Numbered from the stretch's first letter, positions 1-10,528 are shown. The stretch is 26,199 bases of DNA from Priapulus caudatus (GCF_000485595.1 NW_014577277.1:332293-358491); one strand, 5' to 3'. The notes: a model not told the origin generated them from the letters alone. A program made the numbers and translations.

Positions 1-165
1 TCCATGTTTTCACTGTCGTGTTATCTTTTTGCCCCATGTTTTCACTGTCGCATGATCCTTTTGCTCCATGTTTTCACTGTCGTGTTATCTTTTTGCCCTC
101 AATTTTATCATTTAGGTGGAGCACCCGTACCCCCAAAAAGGTGAGTACCCCGCCCCCTCGCGGTG
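1..165. repeat. Dispersed repeat, copy 1 (about 30-bp units plus fixed tail), cut by window edge
   Basis: At least three units of roughly 30 bp built on CCATGTTTTCACTGTCG and ATCTTTTTGCC are followed by a unique tail (CTCAATTTTATCATTTAGGTGGAGCAC, then AAAAAGGTGAGTACCCC). The same array-plus-tail order recurs at 4423-4632. Confidence 0.8.
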
Positions 166-1729
166 GAAACCTATAAGGTCATGGTCTCCTCTTTGCTACC
201 TAAGTTAATCACACATGCAGCAGCTGTGCAAACTGCGCTCGGCTGTAAAGCAATGTACTGCAATATAATAATCCTATGGGATTCTACAGCACGTTTGAAT
301 TCCAGTTGGGAATGTTTCGTAACGTCAAGTTGAAATATTATTATGATTGTTGTAAAATGGCTATGCAGCCACTGCTTTTCCATCCATTGCTTTCAAAAGC
401 ATGTAGTGCATACAGGGAAGCATTACCAAATTATTGTGTAGGTAAATAAATGGCTACATATCATTAATGAATAGTACTTCTCAACATCAAGAACTACACA
501 ATATCTTGAACAAATCCAAGATACATTTTTACCATAAAACTCCGATAGTAACATCCCAGTTGGCCTACTCCCATTTCGTCTGCTCTTAGAATTGGCAATA
601 TTCCCATGTCGCCTACTCCCAGAATAGGTAATAGTACAATTTTCGTCGTAGTATTGATATTACAACAAATACCAGGAGAAATTAGTGTGGATGCCACTCT
701 GTCTAATCTATGTATGCTAATCAAAACCATATATTACATTTATAAATGATTATTTAGTGGACAAACTGATGGTAGACAAAATGGGAAACGGGTAGATTTT
801 TAGTGCAGACGAATTGGGTGTAGGTGAAATAGGTAGGCCAACTGGGGGTTCTGCTATAGACGAAATAGGAATTTCGCAGTAGGCGAAATGGGAGTAGATC
901 AACCGGGCATAAACCACTCCGATAGGATAATTAGTTCCCGATTGAATGGCTTGAAATTAACCCTGCTAACACTGTTCACCAGTTAGAAGGGCTCATGATC
1001 TGTAATACATACTAGCCTAATGTTTGCTATTTATACAATGTTGGTTTTATAGTGAGAAAGTTGCAGTGATATTATCATCATAACATTTTCGTAGTAGTAA
1101 ATTTGTCTAGTCAGCCAAAAATCATGTGGTCCTTCGCACCAATGATCCCGATTATCTTGGCTGGGTCTGTTTCAGCAAAATGTGCCATATTGTGTGCATT
1201 GCTATGTCCCATATAACAGCAGTGCATTACAATCGTGCATAGCAACATGAACAGTTGCTAGAATAGTAGGCCTATGTGAAAGCGTTTGGAATTATTTTAC
1301 AATACACACTTGATATGCCTGGTATGGGAGATGTTGGGTGTTGGGATATTTCATCATGAATGATACCACGAGATGGTTGTTGCACTAAATATGGCAACAT
1401 CCATCATTCTTTATTGTGACTTTGTAATAAATTTAGGTTTTGATATGTTTCAACACAAGCTGTACATTAATCTAATCAATGCAAAAAGTGGATACGATTT
1501 TCTATATAACCGGCACTACTGGTCAGTACTTTCCTAGCTCTTACAGATTACTACAATGTTTAGACGAGTGTGAGCTTCAAGTTCTAGCTTGTTGCTCTGT
1601 TCGAGCAAGACTTGCTAGCTACAACAGTACACAATATTGCATATTCAACTACTGTGTTCCATTTTTATGTCTGCTATACTATATACATCACAACAGATTT
1701 ACTTTGCTAATGAATGTTATTTTACTTAC
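166..1729. other. No gene recognised; holds a foldback repeat
   Basis: This is the ERLEC1 intron or flank past the last visible exon. I searched the minus strand for the missing MRH2 end (KCKE-like start, Cys-x-Tyr and a final Cys) and found nothing convincing. One weak candidate after TTGCAG at 257-171 encodes YIALQPSAVC and then a stop, but lacks the expected preceding cysteine. The repeat at 536-920 is listed separately. Confidence 0.5.
536..920. repeat. Foldback repeat built on a CCTACTCCCATTTCG motif
   Basis: CCCAGTTGGCCTACTCCC and ATTTCGTCTGC at 554-583 reappear inverted at 806-846, there with about 13 extra bases. Further copies of the short motif occur at 609-620 and 870-898, in both orientations. 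It looks like an imperfect-palindrome, non-autonomous element. Confidence 0.6.
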
Positions 1730-1807
1730 TTTAGCTTGACTTCCACTGCTCTGGCTTTGCCACTAATATCACAGATGTCACCACTTGAGAAATAATGGGA
1801 AACATAT
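1730..1807 (-). CDS. ERLEC1: ERLEC1 exon, MRH2 GDICDI segment (last visible)
   Basis: Completes a Lys codon, then 25 residues with [21 protein letters not shown] and KL, leaving two bases of the next codon. The R of GKARAVEV is the second contact residue of MRH2. Acceptor CTCCTAG precedes 1807; donor GTAAGT follows 1730. The next exon, expected to start with a KCKE-like motif and carry the last Cys residues, was not found down to position 1. Confidence 0.93.
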
Positions 1808-4800
1808 CTAGGAGAAAACAGCAGCATGTTTTACAAGTTTTGCCAATATAATTGAAAAAAATAGACACAAATCTGACATCTTAAGACTTATAACATAATC
1901 AGTATTAAGTACATGTAACTCTTGATTCATACAATTATGTTCTTGAAAATGGTTGTATAAATCAATCAAAGTAAATAGTTGAGGTTGGGTTGAAGTTCTT
2001 AATAGGACAGAATAGCAAATATTAAAAAATTATTATAAAAGTGAAAACTGGTTTAGATGTATGAAGAAATATAAACACCTATTATATAACCTACCAACTA
2101 TAAAGCCCGGCGCACACGTGAGTAATTTTACTCAAGTAAAATGATGCATGCATCAAAATACACAACGAAAATCCACCGCACACAGGAGTATTTTGACGCA
2201 TGCATCATTTTACTTGAATAAAATTACTCACGTGTGCGCTGGGCTTAATAAAATATGTGCATTATCACCATCAAATACTGTAAGATCCCTCGATTTTAGG
2301 TGATCTATGTACTGGTTCAACCAAGGTTAGTATAATATGCATTTCCCGTGAAGCTCATAATAGCCTACTGGATCGCATGGCAAGGCTAAAGCATGACACT
2401 CCTAGACCCTATGAAGATGCTTGTCGGCAGTTGATTGTCGGAAATTGCATTATCTAAATAAAAATATGCTCATTTAAAAAAGGGTATCAATGACCAATTA
2501 TGTTATCGAGGGTTACCTGTACATCAGAATTGATATTCATAAGAACATTATTTGCAAATGTCCTACATTGCACTTAAAATTATAGATCTCAGTAACGAGC
2601 CTTACTTTGGTTTTGTACCCGACACTATCTTCTTCTGGGGAAAAGCATCTAGCCAATTAACGTGGCTCTCCATGTTCCATGTCCCTAGTAGAATGTTAGT
2701 TCTATCCTGATTTTTGTCTTGGTGAAATTGGTAGACATGTTTGCCATAGCAAAATTCGTACTTCCACCAACCCCGTCCCTAAAATGTAAGAAGATTGTTT
2801 ACTATGTATGTACTAGTGACTGCACAATGATGAATAAATGACACAGAACAAAGATCATATGGTATATATCGCTATATGAAATAACTTCATCGTTAAATTG
2901 TTAATTACTTGCCTTCACGTTGCTCTCTTCCAATGATATACCACTGGAATAGTTATCTATATGATATATCACATCCTATGATATATTATAGCTTTAATGA
3001 CGAACTAAATAAACGAATGATGACCTTGTACAATAAATGCAATACTCACTCCTGTGAGGCAGTGTGCCCCACTGAGGAAATTCCGGATGAGATCCTGATC
3101 AGTGGGAATTGTATGAATTTGAGGAGCCACCTCGACAACCTGTGATTTCCCATGCATCCTGGGCAACGAAGTCTGTTGTGTGAACGAACAGCCCAACATT
3201 AGTTCCATTACAAAGCTGACATTGCTATTAAGTGGCTTCTTAATGGATTCAGCATTCTTTCATTAATGTATGGCTGTCTCAAGATCTAGTGAGTTCGGCA
3301 TTAGGTAAAACAAGTACAGAACACTGGCTTGGACAGGTTAGCAAAAACGAATCAGGCATAATACAGTTCTAATACATTCGCCAGCATTTTCTCTCTGCAT
3401 TTAGCAATTTTGACTGGTCACTTGGAGCCTTGGCACACATTCTCAAAGTACTTACAGCATTTTTTATTACACATATGTTCTCATCTATGTGAACGCCTTG
3501 GTCAATTTCCTAACTCAGCAAAGTATAACCTGCCATACTGGTAATGCTAGTTTTCGGCATCGAAATAAGCAATACCTGTTTATTGTACTGTGAAGTTGAT
3601 TTTGCTGCCATTTCATTCTGCAGTTTCAGACTTTTTGGTATTACTGGACTGTTCTCCATGGCTAGGCACTCTATTTCGTGCACTGGATCCTTTGCCTTCC
3701 TGAAATTACAATCCAAAATTTTAACATGACAGTTTTAAAAATAAAATAGATGCCCACATATACATAGGTATATTATTATAATTCAGAGACGCCCGAGGGT
3801 GAAGCCGATTTCCATGATTACTCTCCGCATTGTGACGGTGCTTGCCTCCACATGAGATTTGTTCAGGATATCAGTATACAAACTGTGAAAGTCAGTTACT
3901 TGTACTCCATTTAATGTTAATAATTGCACAAATTGCACGTATAATTTTAAATATATATGCATTTTAATAAAATACACCAGATATATAATATAGCAACCCC
4001 ACCTGAAGTAAGGATGTTCGCAGAGAAAAGATGTGGCAATGACAACTTCGTATTCACATGTGGAGGTTTCCTTAAAATGAGCAATTTCATTCCTACCTTT
4101 CTACAACAATAAAACACGCTGTTAAAATAACATATTGATTCGCCTACCAACAATTTTGTATGCCTGACAAGGACAAAACACATCAGTTAATTTTTCATTG
4201 AAAAATGTGGTGGAAATTTTAACCGAAAATAATTTAAACTTGTAACCCTGAAACACAAGATACAACTTCAAATGCAAAAATTGTGTAATCTTTTGACAAT
4301 AGCGAAAAACACATACTGTTTTCCGTTCCCCAAAATTGGGCACCACATTCGCACGATTAGCAACATGTGATGATGTTAGTTACGATTCGATGTAGTCATG
4401 ACCAATCACACACTAGCTAAGCCCCCCATATTTTTGCTCCCAAATTTTTTCCCCTAGCCATCTTTTTGCCCCCCAATTTTTCCCTTGCCATCTTTTTGCC
4501 ATTGTATTCACCATCGAGCCATCTTTTTACCCCATGTTTTCACCGGCAAGCCATCTTTTTGCCCTCAATTTTCTCATCTAGGTGGAGCACTCCTAGCCCT
4601 AAAAAGGTTGAGTACCCCCGCCCTCCCGGGGATGAATGTATGGATAAAGTATATCCTGTGTGCTGAATGAGCGACCTCATAGTAGTGATCGAGTTAACTA
4701 GTTCTTGTCAGTTTGTACTATATGAAACAGGAACAATATGAAAACATGTCATAACAGCCAATGCGACCCACAAGTGTCAATTGTTAGAGGCTGCAGCTGT

Positions 4801-7800
4801 TATCTCTCGGCTGCCTCAAATCTTCCAACTGCTGTGTTGTGCCTGTGTTATGGCTACTTTATAGTATTAGCTTACCTCTTTGCATATATAGTAGACAAGC
4901 GTAGTTCTTAACTTGTCTGTTAGATCACATTTAGTGCCGTCTGTCATGTTCATAAACAGATATTTTGTTTCAGCCTTTAATATCTTCCTCGACTTGGGCT
5001 GTATAATAGTAAAAGAATCATAAGCAAATATAATTACTATGATGTTTACATACATCACTAACCAATAACAAAGAACCCTTTCCAAAAAATGCCAAGTTGA
5101 TCAATACACACCTAAATGCAACCTTGAGTAAATGCACTGGTTGACTAAAGTGAATTCTCTGCCTGACCAGTTGACCTTGACATTTACTAGCAAAGACCCC
5201 CTCCCCCCTATTATCCTGGCCTTGGAGAGAAAGTACGTATGGAAGTGCCATCAAGAAACATCAGCCAAAATGCATCCACTTATTCTTGGGTAACCATTTA
5301 ACTGCTTAACTCTCAAATTAAATTAGCTACCAGCGTAGCTACTGACGTATTTACACCAATGAGCCAATGAGACAGATCCTAGCCTCAGCATTATTTGCAA
5401 GGTACGTAGATCTCTACCAAGGAATTAATACAAACCAAGCAGACCATGTATGGAGTTGCTGTATTTCATAACGGAGTAATAGCTGAGCATTTTAACAAGA
5501 AAGGGCAAATTTCACTAACACTAGGATTGAATAAAAACCAAGGAGTGTGCAATGCTTAATTATTGTAAATTCAACGTTTTCTGACTTTAATCTACCTATG
5601 ATTTGTTATGTTTAGCACAATAAAGTGAGACACCAGCCTCACTCTACGTAATAATATTCTGACGTGGTTAATTTTAAATCGTTTTCCAATAGAGTATGAT
5701 TTCATATGGTTATCGAAACTGCAAAATATTACTAGGAATCGTTTAATGTTCATTTCCATGCACATCTTTCTTCCTTGTTCATTGATTTCCTTCTTTCTGT
5801 GAGTCTGGCTAATTGCCTTGGTGTTGGCAAGCACTGACCAGCACTCACCACAGACTTAATTGATGTGAGATCTATGATGATGTCAGGAATGAATAAAAGC
5901 ATACTTGTTTTTATTCACACCTGATAAAGTTATTTACTTAATGTCCACATTGCCTAGCTTAAAGCAGTCTCCATACCCATCTAAACTTCTCAATGGCATA
6001 TCTTCCAGCTACACCTACGAATAAAGAGCAAGCCGTCTATATCAACTTGCTGTCAACTCATGCCAATCCCTTTCAAACACAATGCCTAGCACTGTACGGT
6101 AATTCTCTGCCGGTATACGAGTTTCCTGACATAGATTGAGCTGTCCATCCCAGAATAATAAAAAATAAAAGGAAAAATAGAAAAAATGAAAAAATACAAG
6201 AAGAAAATAAGAGGCAGAAGAATGGAAAGAAGGAGCACGATTACTAAGCAAAAAAAGAAAAAATGTACCTACTTATTCAAAGTTATTCACTTCGTGAAAG
6301 TTGTCTAAAGTAACTGTTCATTGCCCAGTGTGATCATATGCTATGTCAGTAAATATTCACATACCTTTTCCATCTCTGGAAACAAGTCTGAAAGAAAAAT
6401 GGTATTACATATGTTAGATTAGACACTTTCACAGCCAATAATGACTCCGCTGTTCTATCTGATGAATCCTCCCAAATGTTAAGAGTAAATTTACTTTGCC
6501 ATTATGAGCCAATTTAAAGAGCACCAGTATTCGATTTTGGACAAGCTTACTGAACGATAACACGTTAGTTAAGGTTGTTATAATCTCATCAAAAAAGTCT
6601 GACAAATAATTTAATGTCTACTTCTTGTCCTTTTTATATAATATTACCAGGGTTTTGCCCCAAGAATTCCGGAAGGCATGTTGTTTACCGACCGATGGTG
6701 GATAGCCAGGGAAGAGGTTGTACCAATTGGAGTCAATTACACGTGTCAGAAGCGTCCCCAATACACGTGTATATGCAGTCATTTTAGAAACATGATTTTG
6801 GAATCCGTGCATGAAGTAAGCGGCATACACGTTGTTTGCTTTACTCAGTTTAGATGGCCAGTCGATGTTGGCATTTATGTTGCATGTATTTGGGTTTTAC
6901 ATGTACACGTGTTCATTATTGTACATAACTGCTGGTGGTTAGACAGATGAAACAGGACACCGAGTCAGTGAAAAAAATACACGGGGGCTCGGGGCGATTT
7001 AGCCCCCGAAATGCCAAAAAGAGCCCCCGTAAATTTGCATAGAGTTCAATGCAAACCAAAATTTAGAGTGCTATTTTCCTGCACTCGAGCTTGAAAAGTA
7101 GCCCCCGAAAAAATGATGTTCCTTTGATGTGTGGCAGTATTGATATACACATAGGGGTGCTGGGGACTGGGGAGCAGAATAATGAATGTAAATCCCTTCC
7201 CAGAACATGTCACTAGACTCACATCGCAGAAATTAACAGCCTGTTGTTAGTTTGTATTTTCCGATAATTGGTTCCTCACATAATCGATTATCTAATTAAA
7301 GACTGAGATAGTTTATTTTTTAATTATAAAAGAGATCTATCACCAGGACATCACTAGTAACCACAGTTGAAATGAAGGAACATTGATTAGGCAACTATGA
7401 AAGGACTTATATAAGGACTTATGGGATGTCACAAATTAGCTTCAGCTTTGAAGCATGTCGCATCTGATATGCATTTAAGGCCCGGGGACGACGCTGATTA
7501 ATTTTAATTTGTCTTGTAATACTCTCATGTTCATGCAACTGATTAAAAAATGCTATATGGTACTACAAAATGATTACATGCGGCAAGTAGAATAAACACA
7601 ACAGCATCTAGAAACTTCTTCATTTAAATAAAACTAGATTACGAGCCAACAGCAACCCTATTATACACGTGATATAATTAGTCTGTGGTAAAAAATGGCT
7701 TGTCAATCTCTGTAAAATACACACAGATTTATACCTTTATACTTCTTATCAGAAAATCTACCCAAGATGTACTCCTGCAGGTGTGTTTTCTGAAATGCAG

Positions 7801-9745
7801 TCAAACAGCTAATTGTGATATAAGACTATAACCTCATATAAGACTAATTATATTTAAAATTACAATTAACAGATAGTAATAGTAATAAATACTTAATCTA
7901 CAATTATTGACTATATCAACCTAAATTAAGATGGCACTTCTTGACAAGATATTAAAACTAAGCAAATAAACAGTTTGTTCACTATTTTGATTGCAGTATA
8001 CTAATGATTTCAGTGTTTACATTTTTATCTTCAACCTTCAATGTTAACAAGCAGCTAATTGCGGCTGATATTGTACAAAACTGATATGGTGGAAGTTTTT
8101 AGCACAATCAACAATTCACACTCTGTATTTTTGGCCAGTATAAAGGCAACCACATTGAAAAGGTTTTTCAAGTGTTTATCATTGTATTCACTGCTCTTAT
8201 TATATATCTATATGTCTGGATCTAGACTTCAACAGTCTTACATTGTTCATTGAATATCCCGAATGTTAATTATACGTTCACCTTGCCATCTTCTTTTTCT
8301 TCATGATATTGCCGTAAATATAAACCATGACAAAGCTCATATGTCCAATACTGTTCCAGCTAAAAATCAAAAATCAACAAATAATAAAATAAAATATCAA
8401 ATATTCATAAAAAAACTAGTCAAATTCAATACTATATACCACACACAAATTATTCCATATGCATTTTGTACACCTTAGAAAATTCAATACTATACCTGAC
8501 AATACTGACACAAACGCTGCATATCGATTATCGTATATCGTGGGCTGCTGTATCATGATTCACCACTTTATCGGTGAATCGTTACACCACTAACGTGCAT
8601 ATTGTGCACCGTATATCAATTACTTGATTTAGATATATTTTTCACATGAATAACGTGACTAGTTTCTTCCATTACCCTGTAAGAGCATGCATTTGCAATT
8701 ATCAATTCTTCCATCATCTCAGCAAGTGTCTTTCCTTCATAGCTCGTGTGACCAACATTATCTTTCTGCAATATGATAAGAAGTTTGAAAACTTTATAAT
8801 ATAAAACATAATTTCTACATTAATCAATTATTTTTCTAGAAATAAAAAATATTAGTAAGTCTATATATATGTTAAAGATTAGATGAAAAATAAGAGTTCC
8901 AACACATATATACACATTATAGCTTCAGGAATACTTGACTCTAGGTTCTAGGATTATTTTCAGTTGATTTAGGTTAAAATTATGCTACATTAAAAATTTC
9001 ATGGTTCAATCACCATTAGAAATATTTTTTTTTACGTTTTAAAACTAACGACTACAGTTAGATTACAACGACGGTGGCGCCACTCAAAGCGCACCATCTG
9101 AAAAGTTGCGCAAATGGACTTTTCCGCCAAGGGATACAGACCGAAGGTGTTTCTTATTTATTAATTTAACAGCGAATGGATTGCTATATTTTATAAACGA
9201 CATATTTAGTTTCAGTTATAGTAATACAGATAAATTTGTCATAAAATGAATATCGTTCGGTTAAATAGCATTTAAGTATAAATATAATTGCACTTTTGTG
9301 ATTAGCCCTCGGTCTGTAACGTGCAAAATAAATTGGCAAATGCGCAACTTTTTCATGGTGGCAACATGATCGGGTGTCATGTCAGCGCCCAAAAATGAAA
9401 ATTTTGAAATTCAATTTTGTTTTATGACAAGCATGAATACGTAATTATAGATATTTGTAGGTATGTGCTATTATTTATGAATCTACTGTCATAATATGCT
9501 CTCAAATTCTAAAGTAGAGTATCTCTTTAAGTTTGCTCCTCACAACAGCCAGCACTCGTTATCAAACAGAGTAAGATTGTTTCTATTGCCTAAAGGAATG
9601 ACAATTTTGTATTTACCAATACTACTCTATTATCCTCACAAATATTTACCTCATCATCTTTTTTTTCAGGTACCTCTGGTATGATACAATGGTATTTCTC
9701 GTTGTCTGGTGTGGAAATAAGCACTATTTTATCTGGGTCCAGATC
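1730..9745 (-). CDS. ERLEC1: ERLEC1 (XTP3-B) endoplasmic reticulum lectin, 11 coding exons, both ends missing
   Basis: ERLEC1 is a soluble ER-lumen lectin. It reads trimmed N-glycans on misfolded glycoproteins and works with the HRD1-SEL1L ubiquitin ligase in ER-associated degradation (family knowledge). Joined exons, in order: 9745-9650, 8765-8676, 8359-8282, 7789-7735, 6387-6365, 4998-4876, 4100-4003, 3699-3576, 3172-3050, 2778-2606, 1807-1730. Together they give 353 codons plus two bases without an internal stop; every junction is GT-AG and every phase agrees. Visible residues 59-182 form MRH domain 1 and residues from about 267 form MRH domain 2. Signature blocks are [17 protein letters not shown] and CEYEVV in the first, and [17 protein letters not shown] and GDICDISGK in the second. 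Human ERLEC1 is about 480 residues, so roughly a quarter is missing: the signal-peptide exon and the end of MRH2. Identification rests on recalled family sequence and is strong. Confidence 0.93.
2104..2245. mobile_element. 142-bp palindromic MITE with TAA target duplication
   Basis: Terminal inverted repeats of about 58 bp start AGCCCGGCGCACACGTGAG and end in its near-complement ...CTCACGTGTGCGCTGGGCT. The element is flanked by TAA at 2101-2103 and 2246-2248. A 3-bp TAA/TTA duplication is typical of PIF/Harbinger (Tourist-like) MITEs. It sits in the ERLEC1 intron between 2778-2606 and 1807-1730. Confidence 0.85.
2606..2778 (-). CDS. ERLEC1: ERLEC1 exon, first part of MRH domain 2
   Basis: Encodes 57 residues plus two bases, beginning [15 protein letters not shown] and continuing QFHQDK, then GTWN. 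This is the most conserved part of the family. The Q of VYQFH is the first sugar-contact residue of MRH2, the domain that does the glycan binding in human ERLEC1. Acceptor ATTTTAG precedes 2778, donor GTAAGG follows 2606 (phase 2). Confidence 0.95.
3050..3172 (-). CDS. ERLEC1: ERLEC1 exon, lead-in to MRH domain 2
   Basis: Encodes 41 residues ending [17 protein letters not shown], matching the human DDQLIKEFLSGSYC block just before MRH2. Acceptor ACAACAG precedes 3172; donor GTGAGT follows 3050; phase 0 at both ends. The acceptor has a weak pyrimidine tract, so the 5' boundary is the least certain part. Confidence 0.88.
3576..3699 (-). CDS. ERLEC1: ERLEC1 exon, inter-domain linker
   Basis: Completes a split Arg codon and adds 41 residues of hydrophilic linker between the MRH domains. 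It opens with [11 protein letters not shown], which matches the PVNDIFCQ segment of human ERLEC1, and turns Lys/Gln/Ser-rich. Acceptor ATTTCAG precedes 3699, donor GTATTG follows 3576 (phase 0). Confidence 0.87.
4003..4100 (-). CDS. ERLEC1: ERLEC1 exon, end of MRH domain 1 with contact Glu and Tyr
   Basis: Encodes 32 residues plus two bases, with [11 protein letters not shown] and FLCEHP. By alignment to OS-9 the Glu four positions before the Cys and the Tyr after it are the last two Q-R-E-Y residues, so MRH1 keeps all four. Acceptor TTGTTGTAG precedes 4100, donor GTGGGG follows 4003, ending in phase 2. Confidence 0.92.
4423..4632. repeat. Dispersed repeat, copy 2 (about 30-bp units plus fixed tail)
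   Basis: Units around CCATCTTTTTGCC with C-rich or TGTTTTCACC spacers lead into CTCAATTTTCTCATCTAGGTGG and AAAAAGGTTGAGTACC, the tail of the copy at 1-165. It lies in the ERLEC1 intron between 4998-4876 and 4100-4003. No coding potential is evident. Confidence 0.8.
4876..4998 (-). CDS. ERLEC1: ERLEC1 exon, MRH1 with contact Arg
   Basis: Encodes 41 residues with [13 protein letters not shown] and VYYICKE. The R of DKLRTT corresponds to the second Q-R-E-Y residue (Arg188 in OS-9). Acceptor TATACAG precedes 4998; donor GTAAGC follows 4876; phase 0 at both ends. Confidence 0.93.
6155..6265. repeat. A-rich homopurine tract
   Basis: Almost entirely A and G on the plus strand, so a long T/C tract on the transcribed strand of ERLEC1. 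It begins about 100 bases downstream of the microexon donor. It is low complexity; an effect on microexon splicing through pyrimidine-tract binding proteins is conjecture. Confidence 0.6.
6365..6387 (-). CDS. ERLEC1: ERLEC1 23-nt microexon
   Basis: Completes a split Asp codon and adds LFPEMEK. Acceptor TTTCTTTCAG ends at 6388; donor GTATGT begins at 6364. It enters in phase 1 and leaves in phase 0, so it is needed to link 7789-7735 (phase 1) to 4998-4876 (phase 0). It encodes part of the variable linker inside MRH domain 1, where the human protein has a longer Glu/Lys-rich insert. The clean sites and the phase repair are the evidence; an eight-residue match alone would not be enough. Confidence 0.78.
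6980..7110. repeat. AGCCCCCG-type repeat relic
   Basis: AGCCCCCG recurs near 7000, 7023 and 7099, with GGGGGCTCGGGGC inverted at the start, so the segment can fold back. Related AGCTCCCGTAA or CGCTCCCG words occur near 11260-11345 and 12440-12520, suggesting one dispersed family. Confidence 0.45.
7735..7789 (-). CDS. ERLEC1: ERLEC1 exon, MRH1 EYxLG segment
   Basis: Encodes 18 residues, [18 protein letters not shown], plus the first base of the next codon. EYILG matches the EYYLG of human ERLEC1. Acceptor ATTTCAG precedes 7789; donor GTATAA follows 7735, giving phase 1. An alternative GT lies seven bases upstream inside AAGTATAA, but only the chosen donor joins in frame to the microexon. Confidence 0.88.
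8282..8359 (-). CDS. ERLEC1: ERLEC1 exon, MRH1 core with mannose-contact Gln
   Basis: Encodes 26 residues with the hallmark YWTYELCHG, then [12 protein letters not shown]. The Q of RQYHEE corresponds to the first of the four Q-R-E-Y sugar-contacting residues of MRH lectins (Gln130 in OS-9). Acceptor TTTTTAG, donor GTGAAC; phase 0 at both ends. Confidence 0.93.
8676..8765 (-). CDS. ERLEC1: ERLEC1 exon, start of MRH domain 1
   Basis: Encodes 30 residues ending in ACSYR, the first conserved cysteine of MRH domain 1. Acceptor TTGCAG precedes 8765 and donor GTAATG follows 8676. Phase 0 at both ends. It fits the segment before the YWTYE motif in vertebrate ERLEC1. Confidence 0.9.
9060..9392. mobile_element. 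Foldback element, about 330 bp
   Basis: Left: GGCGCCACTC..GCACCATCTGAAAAGTTGCGCA, then GGGATACAGACCGAAGG. Right, inverted: CCCTCGGTCTGTAACGTGC, then TGCGCAACTTTTTCATGGTGGC, ending TCAGCGCC. The arms match over several blocks and enclose about 150 bp of A+T-rich sequence. It lies in the ERLEC1 intron between 9745-9650 and 8765-8676. No coding potential or target duplication was recognised. Confidence 0.65.
9650..9745 (-). CDS. ERLEC1: ERLEC1 exon, first one recognised (likely exon 2)
   Basis: Encodes 32 residues ahead of MRH domain 1, including the conserved [14 protein letters not shown] block and an acidic end (EKKDDE). The acceptor is TTTATAG at 9747-9746 and the donor GTAAAT follows 9650. 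Both boundaries are phase 0. The matching human segment also follows directly after the signal-peptide exon, so one upstream coding exon is expected. Confidence 0.88.
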
Positions 9746-10518
9746 CTATAAATATAGATGACAGCAGGTTGTCATTATTCACCCCTGATGACAGCAAGTC
9801 CTTTGTGACTTTGGCACAAGCTTAGGTGTTCGCAAGCTCTAGCATGAGCCATATATGATTTCAATAGACTTTCCAGGCTCTATCCTCAAACACTCAGTTA
9901 TGAATAAATATGTTTACATATATGCACTAATTGTACTCTTGATGAGGACTGAATGCCACTTTTACACTTTTTAGAAACACAAAGTATCGCCAACCAAACA
10001 TGCACTAATTGTACTCATATCTATCCATCGGGTGTGTAGTTGCGAATTTCTTGTCTTCGTCGGCCTCGCCAATTACGTTAAAGTGGTTACGTGAATGATG
10101 TAACACACTACTCAGGGCTTGAAACTAACCTAAAATGTTTACAGACTGCATATTTGTAATCACTACATTAAGTGAGTCATCAGTTCATCCGTTCATTTGC
10201 TCCCACGTCACCCCGCAGAACAGTGAGTATCAAGCAAGCGTCACATTACTTAACCTAATAAGGCTATGTCATGCGTATGTAAGATTTAGCAACCAAGGTC
10301 TTGGCCCGCCTTGTTTGCATACAAAACACACACACAAGCGGGCTATTCTTATCCTGGGCTAAAGTATCCGGGCGCCCTGCTTCATGTTGTGGAGGGAAGA
10401 CGCATCCAACTTGGAGGCGGCCTAGCGCGTAAATTAGAGTGGGCAGGGCTCTCCCCAGGATGAAATTGAAACAGGGGAGGGGAGGGGGGGGAAAGGAGGG
10501 GAAACGAGGGGGTCGGAA
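9746..10518. other. Upstream flank or intron 1 of ERLEC1; no exon found
   Basis: Holds duplication copy 1 and a G-rich tract (10472-10516) before the gap. The missing ERLEC1 signal-peptide exon could be in this stretch, in the gap or further right. No minus-strand signal peptide followed by a phase-0 donor was recognised. Confidence 0.4.
9933..10135 (+). repeat. Direct duplication, copy 1
   Basis: Starts GTACTCTTGATGAGGACTG and runs about 203 bp, nearly identical to 10529-10731. Differences are a few bases (GCCAACC/GCCGACC; a short change near ATCTATCCATCGGG). Confidence 0.9.
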
Positions 10519-10528
10519 NNNNNNNNNN
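10519..10528. other. Assembly gap (10 Ns)
   Basis: Ten undetermined bases directly after a G-rich tract (10472-10516) and directly before the second copy of a 203-bp duplication. The true size and content are unknown. Confidence 0.98.

Noticed and set aside
171-257. Minus-strand piece after TTGCAG reading YIALQPSAVC with a stop, as a possible last ERLEC1 exon
   Set aside because: It resembles the expected QYILGVESPVIC only loosely, lacks the preceding conserved cysteine and needs another unseen exon. Too weak to call.
494-730. Minus-strand frame with LISPGICCN, superficially like the ERLEC1 C-terminus
   Set aside because: It lies inside the foldback repeat at 536-920, whose repeated words explain the residues.
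6618-6950. Overlapping frames on both strands near 6620-6950
   Set aside because: They lie within an ERLEC1 intron, have no recognisable domain and contradict each other.
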